A stretch of 64,000 nucleotides of DNA from positions 460,001 to 524,000 of the forward strand of contig NW_019028983.1 in the NCBI RefSeq assembly GCF_002105155.1, in the 5' to 3' direction. Position 1 is the stretch's first letter, and each line of letters starts with the position of its first letter. Of this stretch, positions 1 through 12,137 are shown one piece after another. The position numbers and the translations under genes were made by a program. This stretch comes from Lobosporangium transversale (lineage: Eukaryota; Mortierellomycota; Mortierellomycetes; Mortierellales; Mortierellaceae). The notes under the pieces were generated by a model. It was not told the DNA's origin and did not search any database. It was given only the letters and a program-made list of their open reading frames with translations.

Positions 1-297
1 CTCTATTGTTTCAGCACCGCCATCAATTTGTGTTCTACCGCGCCTTTTTTTCGCGCCAAAAGTAGAATCGATATCCATATGATGCTGATGTTACCACAGT
101 TCCTGTTAGTCATCGATGACATTCATACTCTTTGTCTTTTATCCTTTGGTCCATTATTATACCACACAATCCACATGTACGATAAAAAAAAAAAGAGAGA
201 CGCCGCATATTCATTACCAATATCTTTTCTTTTTTTTTTTTTTTTTTTTTTTTGTTTTTTTCCATTAGTATTGTGGTTATATCATGATAATCCATAC

Positions 298-501
298 CTG
301 GTGGTTTGCCGCAGCGATACTCTCATCTTCTGATTCTGATTCAGCTGCGATGGCTAGATTGCGACGCTTGGACAAGTTTTCTTCACGCTTTTGTTTGCGA
401 AGTTCAACATTAAGTTCATTCCGGTTACGCCTCAGTTCTTCTGGTTTGAAGGCATTCTTGGCTTTGAAATTCTGGGTACGGTGTTCAGGAATTTTGTCCA
501 T
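298..501 (-). CDS. SRP1: Importin subunit alpha, first exon (partial; gene continues left of the window)
   Basis: The ATG at 501-499 opens a 68-codon exon that ends in frame at a GT donor (297-296, GTATGG). The protein starts [18 protein letters not shown] and carries an arginine/lysine-rich importin-beta-binding (IBB) segment around residues 20-50 ([18 protein letters not shown]), then an acidic serine stretch (ESESEDES). This is the standard amino end of importin alpha, the cytoplasmic adaptor that binds nuclear localisation signals with its armadillo repeats and importin beta with the IBB. The armadillo repeats lie outside the window. I could not place a second exon in bases 1-297, so the first intron probably runs off the edge. 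Identity is strong because the IBB is distinctive; a pseudogene cannot be excluded from one exon. Confidence 0.88.
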
Positions 502-1114
502 GCTTTTTTTTCTTTCTTTTATTTACTTTCTTTGAATTGTTTGGGAAATGTGATTTTAAAAAAAAAAAAAAAAAAAAGTCTTTGCAGGATCCCTACTAAA
601 AAAATAAAATAAAATAAAAGACAAGACTCGTCAACTATTTTATACGTGGCAAGTAGAAAAAAAAAAAAAAAAAAAAAAAAGGCGGTGGGACACGACCCCA
701 ACAATAATAGATAGGGCAACAAGAAATAAAAGGTGGTTTTCGATAGCTTACTGAATGACAGAAATAGAGACAAAGCGTAAGAATGGAAAAGAAAAAATTA
801 CAGGGCAATAAAAAAAAAAAATAGGGCGTTCAAAAAATTAGGGTCACGAGGATAACATGTGTGGCTCAAAGACAAAACTGTCGCGTATGCAGTCGACCTT
901 TCTACGCTTTCGTAGTTTGGATTACATTCCCTAGTACCACTGAGTCTCGCATATCCTTCAATGTATATACATTAGATATACGGACAGACCAACAAATACA
1001 TTCGCAAAGGGTGCTAAAAATCCTCAAGTTATTGAGTGATGCTTGGATGGCAATGGCCATTGGCAAAATTAAAGACAGAGGACTTCTTGCACTCTAAGGG
1101 ATAGCCCTCCAAAC

Positions 1115-1149
<35 letters not shown>

Positions 1150-1167
1150 CTCAGCCTCCCGTATGAT
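502..1167. other. Intergenic region with poly(A)/poly(T) runs
   Basis: This stretch lies upstream of the importin alpha start codon and holds its presumed promoter. It contains long A runs at about 558-577 and 658-680 and a T run at about 1121-1147. No convincing gene, RNA gene or repeat unit was seen; the short open frame at 861-1097 has no recognisable features. Confidence 0.5.
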
Positions 1168-1644
1168 TCAAGGTGTCCAAGGAAGAGAAAATAAAACCGT
1201 CATTTCATTTACATAAATAGGGCGAGATCTCTCGTCAATCCCAGCATCTTTAGTATACCGGACTATTTCCTCGTCTCGAAAAAGCAACTCACGCACTCTA
1301 TCCAACACCAGGGAGTTGCATCGCACCACTAAACTTCGCTCCAATGCCTTTATTGATAGAAATAACAGGCAAGCTATGTCACTAAATGCACACTCGATAT
1401 TCATTCTCAAATAAACCCTTATGTGTAAGCGCCTATCAATACTCACCTCAATAGGATAACTAACGATATTGTCATCCTCATAAACTTCTCTACTATCATC
1501 CTTAGGACTGTCTTTTATGGTTCCATTACGACATCGAAAATCACGTGAATTCCTCCAATTCTTTCGTGGCGGTTTACGTTGTACTCCTGACGTGTGCGGG
1601 CTAAGGAGGATGTATTTTGGCTTCTTTCCCTTGCTCCACAACAC
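1168..1644 (-). CDS. Uncertain 158-codon open frame, unknown product
   Basis: An uninterrupted minus-strand frame of 158 codons lies head-to-head with the otubain gene and ends only 34 bp before its ATG, so it would occupy that gene's promoter and 5' leader. The opening codon is not ATG as read here. The composition is mixed and protein-like (for example NIECAFSDIACLLFLSIKAL), without low-complexity bias, which is unusual for the neighbouring junk DNA. I recognise no domain, signal peptide or membrane segment. It may be a decayed gene, an antisense transcript region or chance. A possible donor-like GTGAGT occurs on the minus strand near 1444, so any real gene could be spliced differently. Confidence 0.2.
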   Translation of the reverse strand: MLWSKGKKPKYILLSPHTSGVQRKPPRKNWRNSRDFRCRNGTIKDSPKDDSREVYEDDNIVSYPIEVSIDRRLHIRVYLRMNIECAFSDIACLLFLSIKALERSLVVRCNSLVLDRVRELLFRDEEIVRYTKDAGIDERSRPIYVNEMTVLFSLPWTP

Positions 1645-1678
1645 TCTTTATTCAAAACCTATTTCTCAATACTCGAGT

Positions 1679-1844
1679 ATGCAACAGCAACAGCAGCCAA
1701 ATGAATATGCAGTTCCTGCACAAGCAGTAGGAGCAGAAGCGGGAGCAGGGGCAGGAGTAGGGACAGGAGTGCCACCTCAGGCTCAACCTATTACCATGAC
1801 TGGCCCTACAACTATAGCTACACCTGTCGCAGTAGCACCTACAA

Positions 1845-1876
<32 letters not shown>

Positions 1877-2979
1877 CCAATACCATCAACTAGAGTAGCA
1901 GATGGAGGACAAGGAGCCTCTCAACAGCAAATGACTGATGAGCAAATTCTGACTCAAATGCAAGCCATCAAGGATGAAGAAGCGAATCTACATCCTTTGG
2001 TGGACAATTCTGTTGACCTGGTTGAACTTGAAAAAGAGTACCAGAACGGAAGTGCAGCTTTCCAGAACAAAATCAGGGTGAGGAAGAAATATATATATAT
2101 ATATATACAAATAGCAGAAACATTCTTTCATATTTATGTTATATGAATCTAAAGGTACTCATTCAATATGAGGACTTTAACAATCTAATTGTATACATCA
2201 TTCTTATTGGAATAAATAGAATCTATCAGAAACTCACGATAGGATGCGACGTTCGCGTGGCGATGGTAATTGCTTTTACCGTGGTAAGTTAATACTTGAA
2301 CCTCTTGAGCACACATATGCACGCATATTTTTATACACTTTTGACTAGCTAATGTTTATTAATATTTCTTCTTTTTTCTTTTTTCTTCCTTCATTTTCCA
2401 GCATTTGCATTTGCATGGTTTGAACGAGTGATGCTCGCCAAGAATAAACCCGAGTTGCATATGAATGCAGTCAAGGCGATGGAAGAGTCCAAGGACTTGT
2501 TGTTGGCTGCACAATTTGAGCTCCTCGCGTTTGAAGATTTTTACCTGGTGACGTTGGAGACGCTTCAAAACTTGGTTCATTACACACCCGAGGAACTCTT
2601 GGCAGCCTTTCAGAATGATGAGATCTCAAACTCGATTGTGATGCATTTCCGGTTGATGGTCTCTGCTTATTTGAAGACCCATCAAGAGGACTATGCACCC
2701 TTCTTGGAATTTGGACAGACCATGGATGAATTTTGTTCAATGCATGTGGAGGCGATGGGCCGAGAATCGGAGGAGATGATGTTGATTGCTCTGACCAAAG
2801 TCACTCATGTGAGTGTCGAGGTTGCATACCTGAGCGGGAACGAGAATGTGGACGAGGTCAACTTCTTACCATTCTTGCCTGATACAGAGCCGTATATGCC
2901 ACCCTTGGTATTGTTGTATCGACCGGGGCACTATGACATTCTTTACCGCAAGAGCCATTGCTTAGAAGGAGTTGTATAG
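1679..2979 (+). CDS. OTUB1: Otubain-type ubiquitin thioesterase (peptidase C65)
   Basis: Three exons, 1679-2077, 2220-2283 and 2402-2979, join in phase to 346 residues. Residues 1-100 are low-complexity (poly-Q, Ala/Gly/Thr). The otubain fold follows. The catalytic cysteine is in RSRGDGNCFYR (about C151, with the adjacent Asp), encoded by the small second exon and running into AFAWFERV. The catalytic histidine is in LLYRPGHYDILY (about H331), only 15 residues from the carboxyl end, as in animal OTUB1/OTUB2. The family cleaves ubiquitin chains (OTUB1 prefers K48) and can also block E2 enzymes without catalysis. The upstream half of the domain (VDLVELEKEYQN) matches the helical N-terminal part of otubains. 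The exon-2 start rests on phase and a weak AAATAG acceptor; the rest is secure. Confidence 0.93.
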
Positions 2980-5900
2980 ACATAGACAACATAAAAAAAT
3001 AAAAAAATAAAAATAAAAAAAAAAAAAAAGAGGAAAGAAAAAGCGCGTTTTATATTTATTATATAATATGAGCGCCTGAAAACTGCTCTCACATGAGCTC
3101 GATTTTTCTGAGGACGACTATCACTATTATATATACTTTTTTATATATATATAAAACGCGAAACAAAACGCGAAATATAACGCGAAAAATTAACGCGAAA
3201 GGGAAGGGGAAGGGATGAAGGGGGTAATTTATTAATTCATTTCTACTTTCGGGAAAGGAGTTATTCCGAGGAGGTTGTGAGTTGAGGAATGTGCACATGT
3301 AGAGAAAAAAGAGGGAAAAAAAAAAAAAAAAAAAAAAAAAAAAGTGTGCGCGGGGGGTACATGCCCGGTCCGCCCGAATTGGACCCAAAGATTCCGTTGA
3401 GCTTTGTGATCAGGGTCCAAAAAATAAAAAGACAGTGGACCACGTTTTTACAAGATGTACACCGAATGGTACAATTTATATAAATGTATATATATATATA
3501 TAATATAATGCATGTTCTATTATATATATAGTAGCTGTTATTATTCAATTCATTACACCCACCCCACACACACATATATATCTCTATATGAATATATATA
3601 CAGTATACGATAGCAATATAAAAGAAGAAAATGATGGCAATGCCGATGGTCTAGAAAGAGCAATATAAATATATATACAATACGCACATATAATATATAT
3701 ATTATTATGGTATATATTATGAAATAAGAATATCACATCTATACAACAATATCAATAACAATAACAACAGTGGTTCTAATATACAGATTGAAGAAAGAAC
3801 AATAATGACATGCACTTTAAAAAGAAAAAGAAATGTTCATTCACTAAGGTCCAGAAAAACTTTACTGAAACATAAAGTTCGAGAGGACACACACTTTCTC
3901 TTTCCTATTCCTTATTCTCCCCCCCGCCCCTTTTCAGCCTTTTCAGCCTTTTCAGCTTCCATTCATGACCCCGTGGTCCCTGAATAGAATGTTATCATCT
4001 TCTCATTCTTAACAAAAAAAAAAAAACTTTTTTCCTATCCTATTCACAGGGAGGAAGGAAATAAATAAAGATATATATTTATATGGTCAGGCACTTTCAA
4101 GAATATGACTAAATGCAATCGAAAACTAAATCTTGGAGATCGTACGTGTACATCATGTACGCCACATTGCCGATCGCTCTTTCAAGAGATTTGGAACTTG
4201 TATTTTTTTTTTTTTTTTTTTTTTTCGATGAAAGGTATATATAAATGCTTTTAGTCATATATATATATATATATACTTCTTGAATGTATGCTCGACTAAA
4301 AAAAAAAAAAAAAAAAAAAAAGTCGATCTTGTTTATCGCCGATTTGAACAGATGGTAAAAAAGGATATATAGATGGCCCATGTATATAATGTATAAATAT
4401 ATATAAAAATGAAGGAGAATGAAGCGACCATGTATTCCAAAATAGAGTTCTTTTTTTTTATATATATATATATACCACGACATGTAAGCAAGGAATTTTT
4501 TTTTTAAAAAAAAAAAAAAAAGTCCAAGGGTAAACTGCAGGCAGGGAAAAAAAAGAAAGACATATTTGATGCAGATGAAGTAGTTGTGCATATTTTATAT
4601 ATATACTGAAACTCTGACTCCGATTGAACTAGAACTAGACCCATGTTATATACGTTTAAACATTTACATATTCATCGATCTGTTACTAACCCAACAACAA
4701 AGAGCAACTATGACAACAGCAAAAAAAAAAAAAATGTGCAAATAAATAAATAATCGACAGAATAGACAACATTATGACAAAACATACCAGTTGTTTATTT
4801 GAAGGGAAAAATAAAAAAAATAAAAAATAAAAAAAGGCTCTACATTCAACATGAACATATTCATAGAGAATGCTATATTTTTTCGGTCAGTCGACTGGAT
4901 TGAATAAATAAATGTCTTTATCATGCATGTGTGAAGAGAAAGAAGGAGAGAGAAAGAGAAAGAGAAAAGAGAAAGAGAAAAAGAGAGAGAGGAATGATGC
5001 GACATGTCATTGGAAGGAGAGAACCACGAGAACAAGGGTGCTTGAAGAGCAATACTATAAGCAATGCAGACAATCATTTGAAGGACATGGATTATGTAGC
5101 CATCTACTACTATCTTACTACAAACCCTTTTTTTTGTGTGTGTGTGTTTGTTGGGCGGGTGAGTGATGATGGCATGTTCATTCCACATTATACCCCATCT
5201 GAATGATGATAATGCTTGAAAGGATGAGGAGGAGGGGGATGAACAAACTAGGACATATTAATTTGAATAGGAAATGAAGTTGGAGGATTTGGGTTCAGTA
5301 ACATGAGAAATGTAAGGCTGTATAACAATGTTTGGTCAACTGAAAGCTGCAGCTCTCGGAGAAGGAGGAGGGAAGGGGAGGGAAAGGATTGTGGTGATGA
5401 TGACGAAGCGTACATGAATACATGAATGCCTTTTCCCTTTTTGAAGGAAAAAAAAATTAAGACAGAGAGAGAGGCGGGGAAGTGATGGACAATTAACATA
5501 CACATGACATTGGACATTGAACATTGGACATCGGACATCGAGACTAAGTATTGGAAGAAGAGAATTTCCTCAAGGAAAAAAGAAAAAAAAAAAAAAAAAG
5601 AAAGGAAAACATCAACAAAAAACCCCCCCATATCGGAACACAAACAGATGTGGTTCAAGATCATCAATAGAAATGTATAAACAGAATATGCATTCTGGAC
5701 AATCAGAGTCATATAGATATAATACAGAATACAAAGAGTAAAAGCCTATAAAGGACTAGAATATGATGCCGTTGAGACCAAGGGAGTGTAAGAGACTGTG
5801 AGAGCATAGATAATAAGAACTATAAGAACCATAATCCTAAAGACGATGAGAGCAGAAACAAGAGAGACGCCCATGTGGGTTGCATGTGTTTTATTTTAAA

Positions 5901-6483
5901 ATAAAAAATAAAATAAAAGGCTAGAATAAAATAAAATAGTTTTTGCTTTTTATTTCCTAGTCTAAAAGTTTGATAGTTTGATACATAGTTTGATGGCGAT
6001 CTTTTTTAAAAAAAAAAAAAAAAAAAAAATCGACGCCCATCCTATCCCATTTTGAGTAAACCTTTCCCTGCCCCCTTTCCCTCTTGTTCCCTCTCATCTT
6101 TGTAATGACCATTAAAATGCGTGTTCTTCCTGTGTGATCTGAATGGACCAACTCTCCCGCCTTGCCTACCCGGCAGCCTTTTTATTTTATTTTTTTATTT
6201 TTTATTTTTGTGCTACAATGATTTAATGGGACGTTCAGGCAAGTGAGCTTGAGCCAACCTGCATTAAACCCACTCTTCTTTCTCAAGCGCGTTTCCGCGG
6301 TTTTAATGACAATCAAAACAACAATCATACATACATAATAAAGATCCTCTTTTAAAGTTATTATTATTATTATTATTTGATGAAAGGGGGGTGTGTGTGT
6401 GTGTGGAAGAGAAAGAAGAGGAAAGTGAAAAGAGGAGAGAGAGCATAGGGTTGAACTAAACGCATGATCTATGCAGACCTTTG

Positions 6484-6516
<33 letters not shown>

Positions 6517-6657
6517 CTTCTTATTTTCAAGCTAGGATTGTGTGGACATCTGTTTTGGATGGTTGGATGGTTGGATGGTTGGATATTGAAGGAAAGTTTT
6601 TTTGGTGTGCATGGGGCAATTTGATGCAATGTATGTGCACAAGGTGGTTTTCTTTTT

Positions 6658-6689
<32 letters not shown>

Positions 6690-7427
6690 CCTCGAGTGAG
6701 TGTGTGATGTAGTGGATTTGTATAAAAATCTCGGGTTTTGTTGAAAGGAAAAAAAAAAAAATGCAGAGTTCCCCATCGGCCAAAAGAAGTTGGCTTTGGT
6801 TGCAATGATGCGCAAGCACAGAATGCAGATGATATGATTAATGGTAGCCTCTGCACATGCATTTTGGACTCTTTCATACTGCATTAGACCATGACAATGT
6901 GTCGCAAAAAAAGATCATTTCCGTACCTGGGTCATGTTCAATAAAAGGAACAGATACATGTTATACATGAGATATTTATGAAAGGTTTTTATTTTTTTAT
7001 CTTTTCATTTTTGATGATTAGCTTCTGGAGATGGAATGAGTCCATGATGAGCCGATCGAATGAAGAATTGTTTTTCCCTTTTGGTCCTTCTTTTGGAAGT
7101 TGTTTCTTATGGATTGTAACTGTTGGTACTGTAGATATTGTACAGATGTTAAGCAATTGAACTAGTGTGTGTGAATGTGAATACAGGTGAATACAGGTGA
7201 ATGTGCCTGACCCTGTTCTCTCTCTGTGTCCTTGGTCTTTTTTGTCTCGTCATCGTTTTTATACACACGCATGTATGTATCCATCATCGTTTTATTTTTC
7301 AGTCTGACATGATTTGACAGCCAGCATTGCCCTGGTGGTCACACTGTCACTTGTAACAAATTTTTTTTTTTTTTTTTTTTTTTACCTTGGAAGGAGAGAA
7401 ATGTGCCTAAAAGGCAGTGCTCTCAAT
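2980..7427. other. Gene-poor, AT-rich 4.4-kb region
   Basis: No convincing gene was found here. The region holds many (TA)n tracts (for example 3487-3510, 4258-4276, 4460-4475), poly(A)/poly(T) runs, and a purine microsatellite made of GA, GAA and GAAA units (4931-4993). It probably contains the otubain 3' UTR, the distal promoter of the F-box-like gene and inert DNA. A GC-richer island at 3344-3425 stands out against the AT background. A short minus-strand coding-like segment ends at 4112, but no exons could be attached to it. Confidence 0.5.
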
Positions 7428-7870
7428 GTCCTCTTGTCTCTCTCTTTCTTTTTTTTCTGCACCCTTTTTTCTTTTCCTTATCCTTTTCCTCTTTCTCTCT
7501 TCTCTCTTTCTCTTCTCTCTCTTCTCTCTTTTTCACCTTCACTCTCGTTTTTTTTTTTTTTTTTTTCTTCTTCTTCTTCCCTGTTACTCATTCATTTGAA
7601 TAACAAGCAACACAAACAAACACTCCCTCTTTCTCACACTACTTTTGCTCCTTTTTTTTTTCTTTCTTTCTTTCTTACTTTCTTACTTTATTTTTTTCCC
7701 TGCCACTCACTTCTGTTTTCTTTTTTGTATCAAAATCTTTTTTTTGTTTGTTATTCATCATTCTTCACTTCTGTACCTGGCTTTTCTTTCTTGTTTTTTT
7801 TTTTTTTCCTTCTTTGTTATTGTTATTGTTGTTGTTGTTGTTGTTGTTGTTGCTGTTGTTGTTATTATTA
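7428..7870 (+). repeat. Long pyrimidine (CT/T) tract upstream of the F-box-like gene
   Basis: The sense strand is almost purely C and T over several hundred bases, with TCTC, TTTC and CTT microsatellite blocks. It finishes in (GTT)n and (ATT)n at about 7823-7880. It lies about 100 bp before the ATG at 7974 and is likely the promoter or 5' leader. CT-rich leaders before start sites are common in filamentous fungi; this one is unusually long. It can be translated as poly-Phe/Ser/Leu, which is not a gene. Confidence 0.6.
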
Positions 7871-7973
7871 TTATTATTATCATCTTTCGCACTCCATTTT
7901 TACAATCTTATTCTCCTCTTGTGAATAATATATATCCACCATTCCGTTCAGAAGAAAATACCACGGGGCAACA

Positions 7974-9392
7974 ATGGCCATGGCGATAGAGCAGCCTGAT
8001 GCCTTCTCAAGTCCCAGCATGGCCTCTGTCGAAGAATTCCTTCAATCTCGCTCAACTGCCCTCAGCCGTACCGACAGCACCAGCTACGGTGGCATTGGCT
8101 CTTCATCCTCTTCCTCCACCTCATCTGAAGACACAGTCTCCAGAGCCAGAGAGGAGCTTGAAGACAACTCTGTCCTCACTCGTCTCCTCTCCAACCGAGA
8201 CATCTTCCCCATCATCCTCGGTTTCCTCGAGACCCGTTCTTTACTCTCCGTCACCTCCGTCAACACAAGATTCAGGCGAGAGATCTTAATGCCCGCCACT
8301 CCCAATCTTTGCTGCCTCAATCTATTCCTGCAATATCGTACCGTAGTCTGTCCTATGGCTCAATTCGAGAACCTAAAAGACTTCATGGTCAAATATCGGT
8401 CTTTCAAACCTCTGCACCTTCATTTCACTTACAGCGAACGCTCTAGCCTCATGTCCCTCGCCTCTGAGGTCACTGCACCGATCTATAACTCTAAACAGGA
8501 CGCAACATTCCCTCACCCAACGTCCTCTCCCCTTTCAAGTTCCCATAATGTTAATCAGAGCATCAGTATCAATGTCACTAGTTCCTATAGTCTCTCTCAA
8601 CATCATCATCCATTGACCCTGGAGCAACAGCAACAACAGCTACTCCAACAGTCTCAAAACCTGCCTCGACTTTTGAGCAACTCTTCGTCATCCCACACTA
8701 GTGGCCACACTAGTACTGATACTAATAGCGATAATAATACTATCAATATGACCAATAACATTCAACGTACTCTTGCCAATACCTCCTTTGCCTCCCCCTC
8801 CCCCTCCTCCTCTTCTTCCTCCTCCTCCTCCTCCTCCTCCTCCTCCTTTACCTCTACACCAAATACTACTTCTACGACTACCACTACGACTACCACTACC
8901 ACTACTACTTCTTCTGCTACTTCTTCTGCTACTTCTTCTACCTCCTCTACCTCTACCTCTACCTCTACCACTACAATCCCTCAACATGCATCCATCGATC
9001 GTTTCGAGACGATGCAAATGACCAGCAGCAGCCGCACGAATAGTGCCACTACCGATAAATATGAGAGCATTGATACCGATAGTCGTAGCATCAACAGGTA
9101 CAGCACTATCACCAGCAACAGTAACCCCAATAGCAATGGTGATGTCAATGAAAATGGCAAAGGCAAAGGCATTGGCATTGGCATTGGCAATGGCAATGGC
9201 AATATCCCTGCCATGATGTCAATTGAAAAGAACAAAGTTCAAGATTTGGTTCCTAAACTCGTTAGAACAAATGTTGATCCCCCTGCAGCTTCTGCTCATC
9301 AACAACAAACCTTTGATAGCAGTAGCAACAGCATCAACAGTACTAACAGCAACAGCATCAACAGCACTAACAGCAACAGCATCAACAGTACT

Positions 9393-9457
<65 letters not shown>

Positions 9458-10745
9458 TAACAGCGCTAGCAGCAACAGCCGTTCCGACACGTCCTCGTCT
9501 TTTAGCCTTGGGCAAAACTTTCAACCCAATCATAATCACAATCTTTCCAATCATACAGAAGCAATCCTTGTCAATTCTAGCTCATCCTCAACCATTTGTT
9601 CCTCAGCTCCTGTTTCGGACACCGTTACCTATACCTCCCGTGCTGACCATCCCTCAAAGGGATTCGAGCTTTCATATTGGCAAAAGTTTGCTCTGAATGA
9701 GCTCTTCATGCGTCTGCTGCCCTTCCTGAAAACTCTCACCATTGGTCGAACAGACAAACCCTCAAGACGGGCACGGACCCATGATCCAAACAGGGGTAGT
9801 GGAGAGTTATCTGCAGGAGTCTGTTTTTTCTTGGCAAGGTGTTTTAACGTGATGCACGACATGCCCGACACAGCACTCGAATCAGTCATCTGGATGGATG
9901 TCACGGTCAAGGATGTGGCCCTGTTGGTGACCATGATCGAGCTCAGAGATATCATGGTCGATGAACGTTATTGGAAAAGAGGCTACTGGGCCTCAGACCG
10001 GCCCCCGGCTCAGGAACAAAAAGTATCAGTAGTAAAAACATTTAGAGAATCCGAAACGGATTCCGAGTATGATGAGCATGATGAGCATGATAATGAAGAA
10101 GACGATGATAATGAGGATGATGATGAGGATGATTGGGATGGGTTCTATTATTTGATCAATCAAGAAGGAGGCATGGACACAAGGCCCGTTTCTCGTCACC
10201 CTGTGAAGAAGAGTATTTCATCTTTTGCTAGTTCCACCGCTGGCAAGTCACCTCAACGGAAATCCAGCAGTATGCGCTTTAGTCCATCTTCGACCCCATC
10301 CTCATCCTCTTCAAAACCATCAGTGGCTCCCTTGGCCTCCACCACCCAAGCATCGTCCTCATCCTCGCCCACATCACCATCCCTCTCAAACTTCTCGACC
10401 GTGCTGATCTTCCCAGGCGGTTCAGCCGCAAACAGACCGAGGCTCAACCCGAATATCCCCTCACCAGCTGCCTGGCAAGGATTTGGAGATGGTGTCACAG
10501 GCTCGAATGGAACCGATACCCTCGGCTCCTTCTTTATTGAGGAACAGGTACATCCCTCAGTACAACTTTATCAAAGCTTAAAGATCGAGATTGAGGACGC
10601 AGCATTTGTTTCACGCAAGTTGGACAAGGGCAAGTACCTGGCCACTATCACGGGGTTGACTCCTACTGTAGATCTCCCAGATCCTTGGGAATATGATAGC
10701 TCCAGAGCAAAAGAATTAGGTCCCATAAATTCTCTCTCACCGTAA
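7974..10745 (+). CDS. Large low-complexity protein with an F-box-like N-terminal motif
   Basis: Intronless, 923 residues. The ATG at 7974 has a good context (CAACAATGG). Residues about 77-104 (IFPIILGFLETRSLLSVTSV) resemble an F-box, the Skp1-binding motif of SCF ubiquitin ligases, followed by a short hydrophobic region to about residue 165. Residues about 200-520 are almost pure Ser/Thr/Asn/Gln low complexity: poly-Ser, poly-Thr, a (Ser-Asn)n block and Gly/Lys/Ile/Asn repeats. A second ordered segment, about 555-675, contains ELSYWQKFALNELFMRLLPF and ESVIWMDVTVKDVALLVTMI. An acidic tract (EDDDNEDDDEDDWDG) and a Ser/Pro-rich tail follow. The real function is unknown; substrate recognition in an SCF complex is inference from a weak motif. 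The open frame through repetitive DNA argues for selection on the reading frame. Confidence 0.72.
9317..9470 (+). repeat. Hexanucleotide AACAGC-type repeat inside the F-box-like coding region
   Basis: Tandem AACAGC and related AACAGCATCAACAGTACT units encode Ser-Asn dipeptides (SNSNSN) and SINSTNSN blocks. Repeats in multiples of three keep the frame. The tract is likely length-polymorphic between strains. Confidence 0.8.
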
Positions 10746-10924
10746 TCTTTTTAAATACACTCACATTCATATTCACACTCACACTCATATTCATACTCGT
10801 ATTATACTCTCATTCCTACAAAGAAAGAAAGAAAAATATATATATATATATATATATAACATTTGGCATAAAGAAAATAATAATATAAAACAAAAATCCA
10901 ACTTAATACATTTACAAAGACTAT

Positions 10925-10960
<36 letters not shown>

Positions 10961-11114
10961 ACACTAAAAACCTTTACAATAACATGAATACCCACGTCAA
11001 ATGAATGGGGTGGTTTTTTTTCTGCGAACTAATAGAAATCGGGAGATCCAAATTTAATGACATTCAAGCAATCCAAAAACAAACCAAATAAAGGGGGAGA
11101 GGGAGATTCAGATC

Positions 11115-11149
<35 letters not shown>

Positions 11150-11257
11150 GAAAGAGGAATGACCTAATTTATTTATATGAGCCATCATTCCATTTTTCCC
11201 GAACGGCTAGAGCTTCCTTGAAGTCTTTTTTTTTTTTTTTTTTTTTTTTCCTCTGCT
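10746..11257. other. Convergent intergenic region
   Basis: This is the space between the 3' ends of the F-box-like gene (+) and the 14-3-3 gene (-). It holds a (TA)n block at about 10836-10858 and T runs at 10930-10958, 11119-11147 and 11226-11249, plausibly 3' UTRs. Nothing gene-like was seen. Confidence 0.5.
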
Positions 11258-11594
11258 TTACGCGTCCGCTTCGGACTCTGACCAAAGTTGAAGGTTGTCA
11301 CGCAAGAGCTGCATGATCATGGTCGAGTCCCCGGAAATGGTGTCTTGTTCTTCGATTGCGTCATCAAAGGCTTTCTTGGCGATATCGCAGGCCTCCTTGG
11401 GATCCTTGACGATCTCAAAGTAAAAGACAGAAACATTCAAGGCCAATCCCAGACGAATCGGGTTGCCTGGTACAAGATTCTGAGCCACCTCCGTTCCCTT
11501 GTTGTACCATGTCTTTGCATCCTCTGCTGCATTTGCATTATTGATTTCGGCAAGGTATCGGTAGTAATCTGCCTTCCTGGGTAGGTTTTTTATT

Positions 11595-11627
<33 letters not shown>

Positions 11628-12099
11628 TTATTTTCATACACTTGCTCATGTTCACGAACATTCAACGACGAGGAAAATAAAATAAAATACAATAAAGACC
11701 ATACATTTTGTAATAAAACACAAGATTCTCGTCCTTATCCTTCTCTTCCACAAATGGAATGATATCCTCATCTAGGGTCCTAAAGACCTCTTTACAAGTT
11801 GTCATGATATCCTGTTCAACTTTAGCTTTGTAATCCTCGAGTGCCTGTACATAGTCTTCATTTCCAACTTGTTGTTGCTTTTCTGATATTGATGTGATCA
11901 GTCTGTGAGATGAACGATGGGCTCCAATTATGTTCTTGTACGCTACAGAAAGTAAGTTGCGCTCTTCTAACGAAAGTGGAGATTTGAGCTTTATATTTTT
12001 TTTTAAAAAAAAAAAAAAAATATAAAACCAGGAATAGGGAATAGGAAATAAAAAATAGAAAAGGTTAATAATAGGTCGCCAAATGCAAAGTCCATTAAA

Positions 12100-12137
<38 letters not shown>

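Noticed and set aside
5746-5874. 42-codon minus-strand frame with a membrane-like stretch (ALIVFRIMVLIVLIIYAL)
   Set aside because: It is short, AT-rich DNA readily encodes Ile/Leu/Val, and no exons or family fit.
7314-7989. Phe/Ser/Leu-rich frames upstream of the F-box-like gene
   Set aside because: They are translations of a pyrimidine tract, with no mixed composition or domain.
8762-9554. Poly-Glu/Val, poly-Pro and poly-Leu frames on both strands
   Set aside because: They are other-frame readings of the microsatellites inside the F-box-like coding region.
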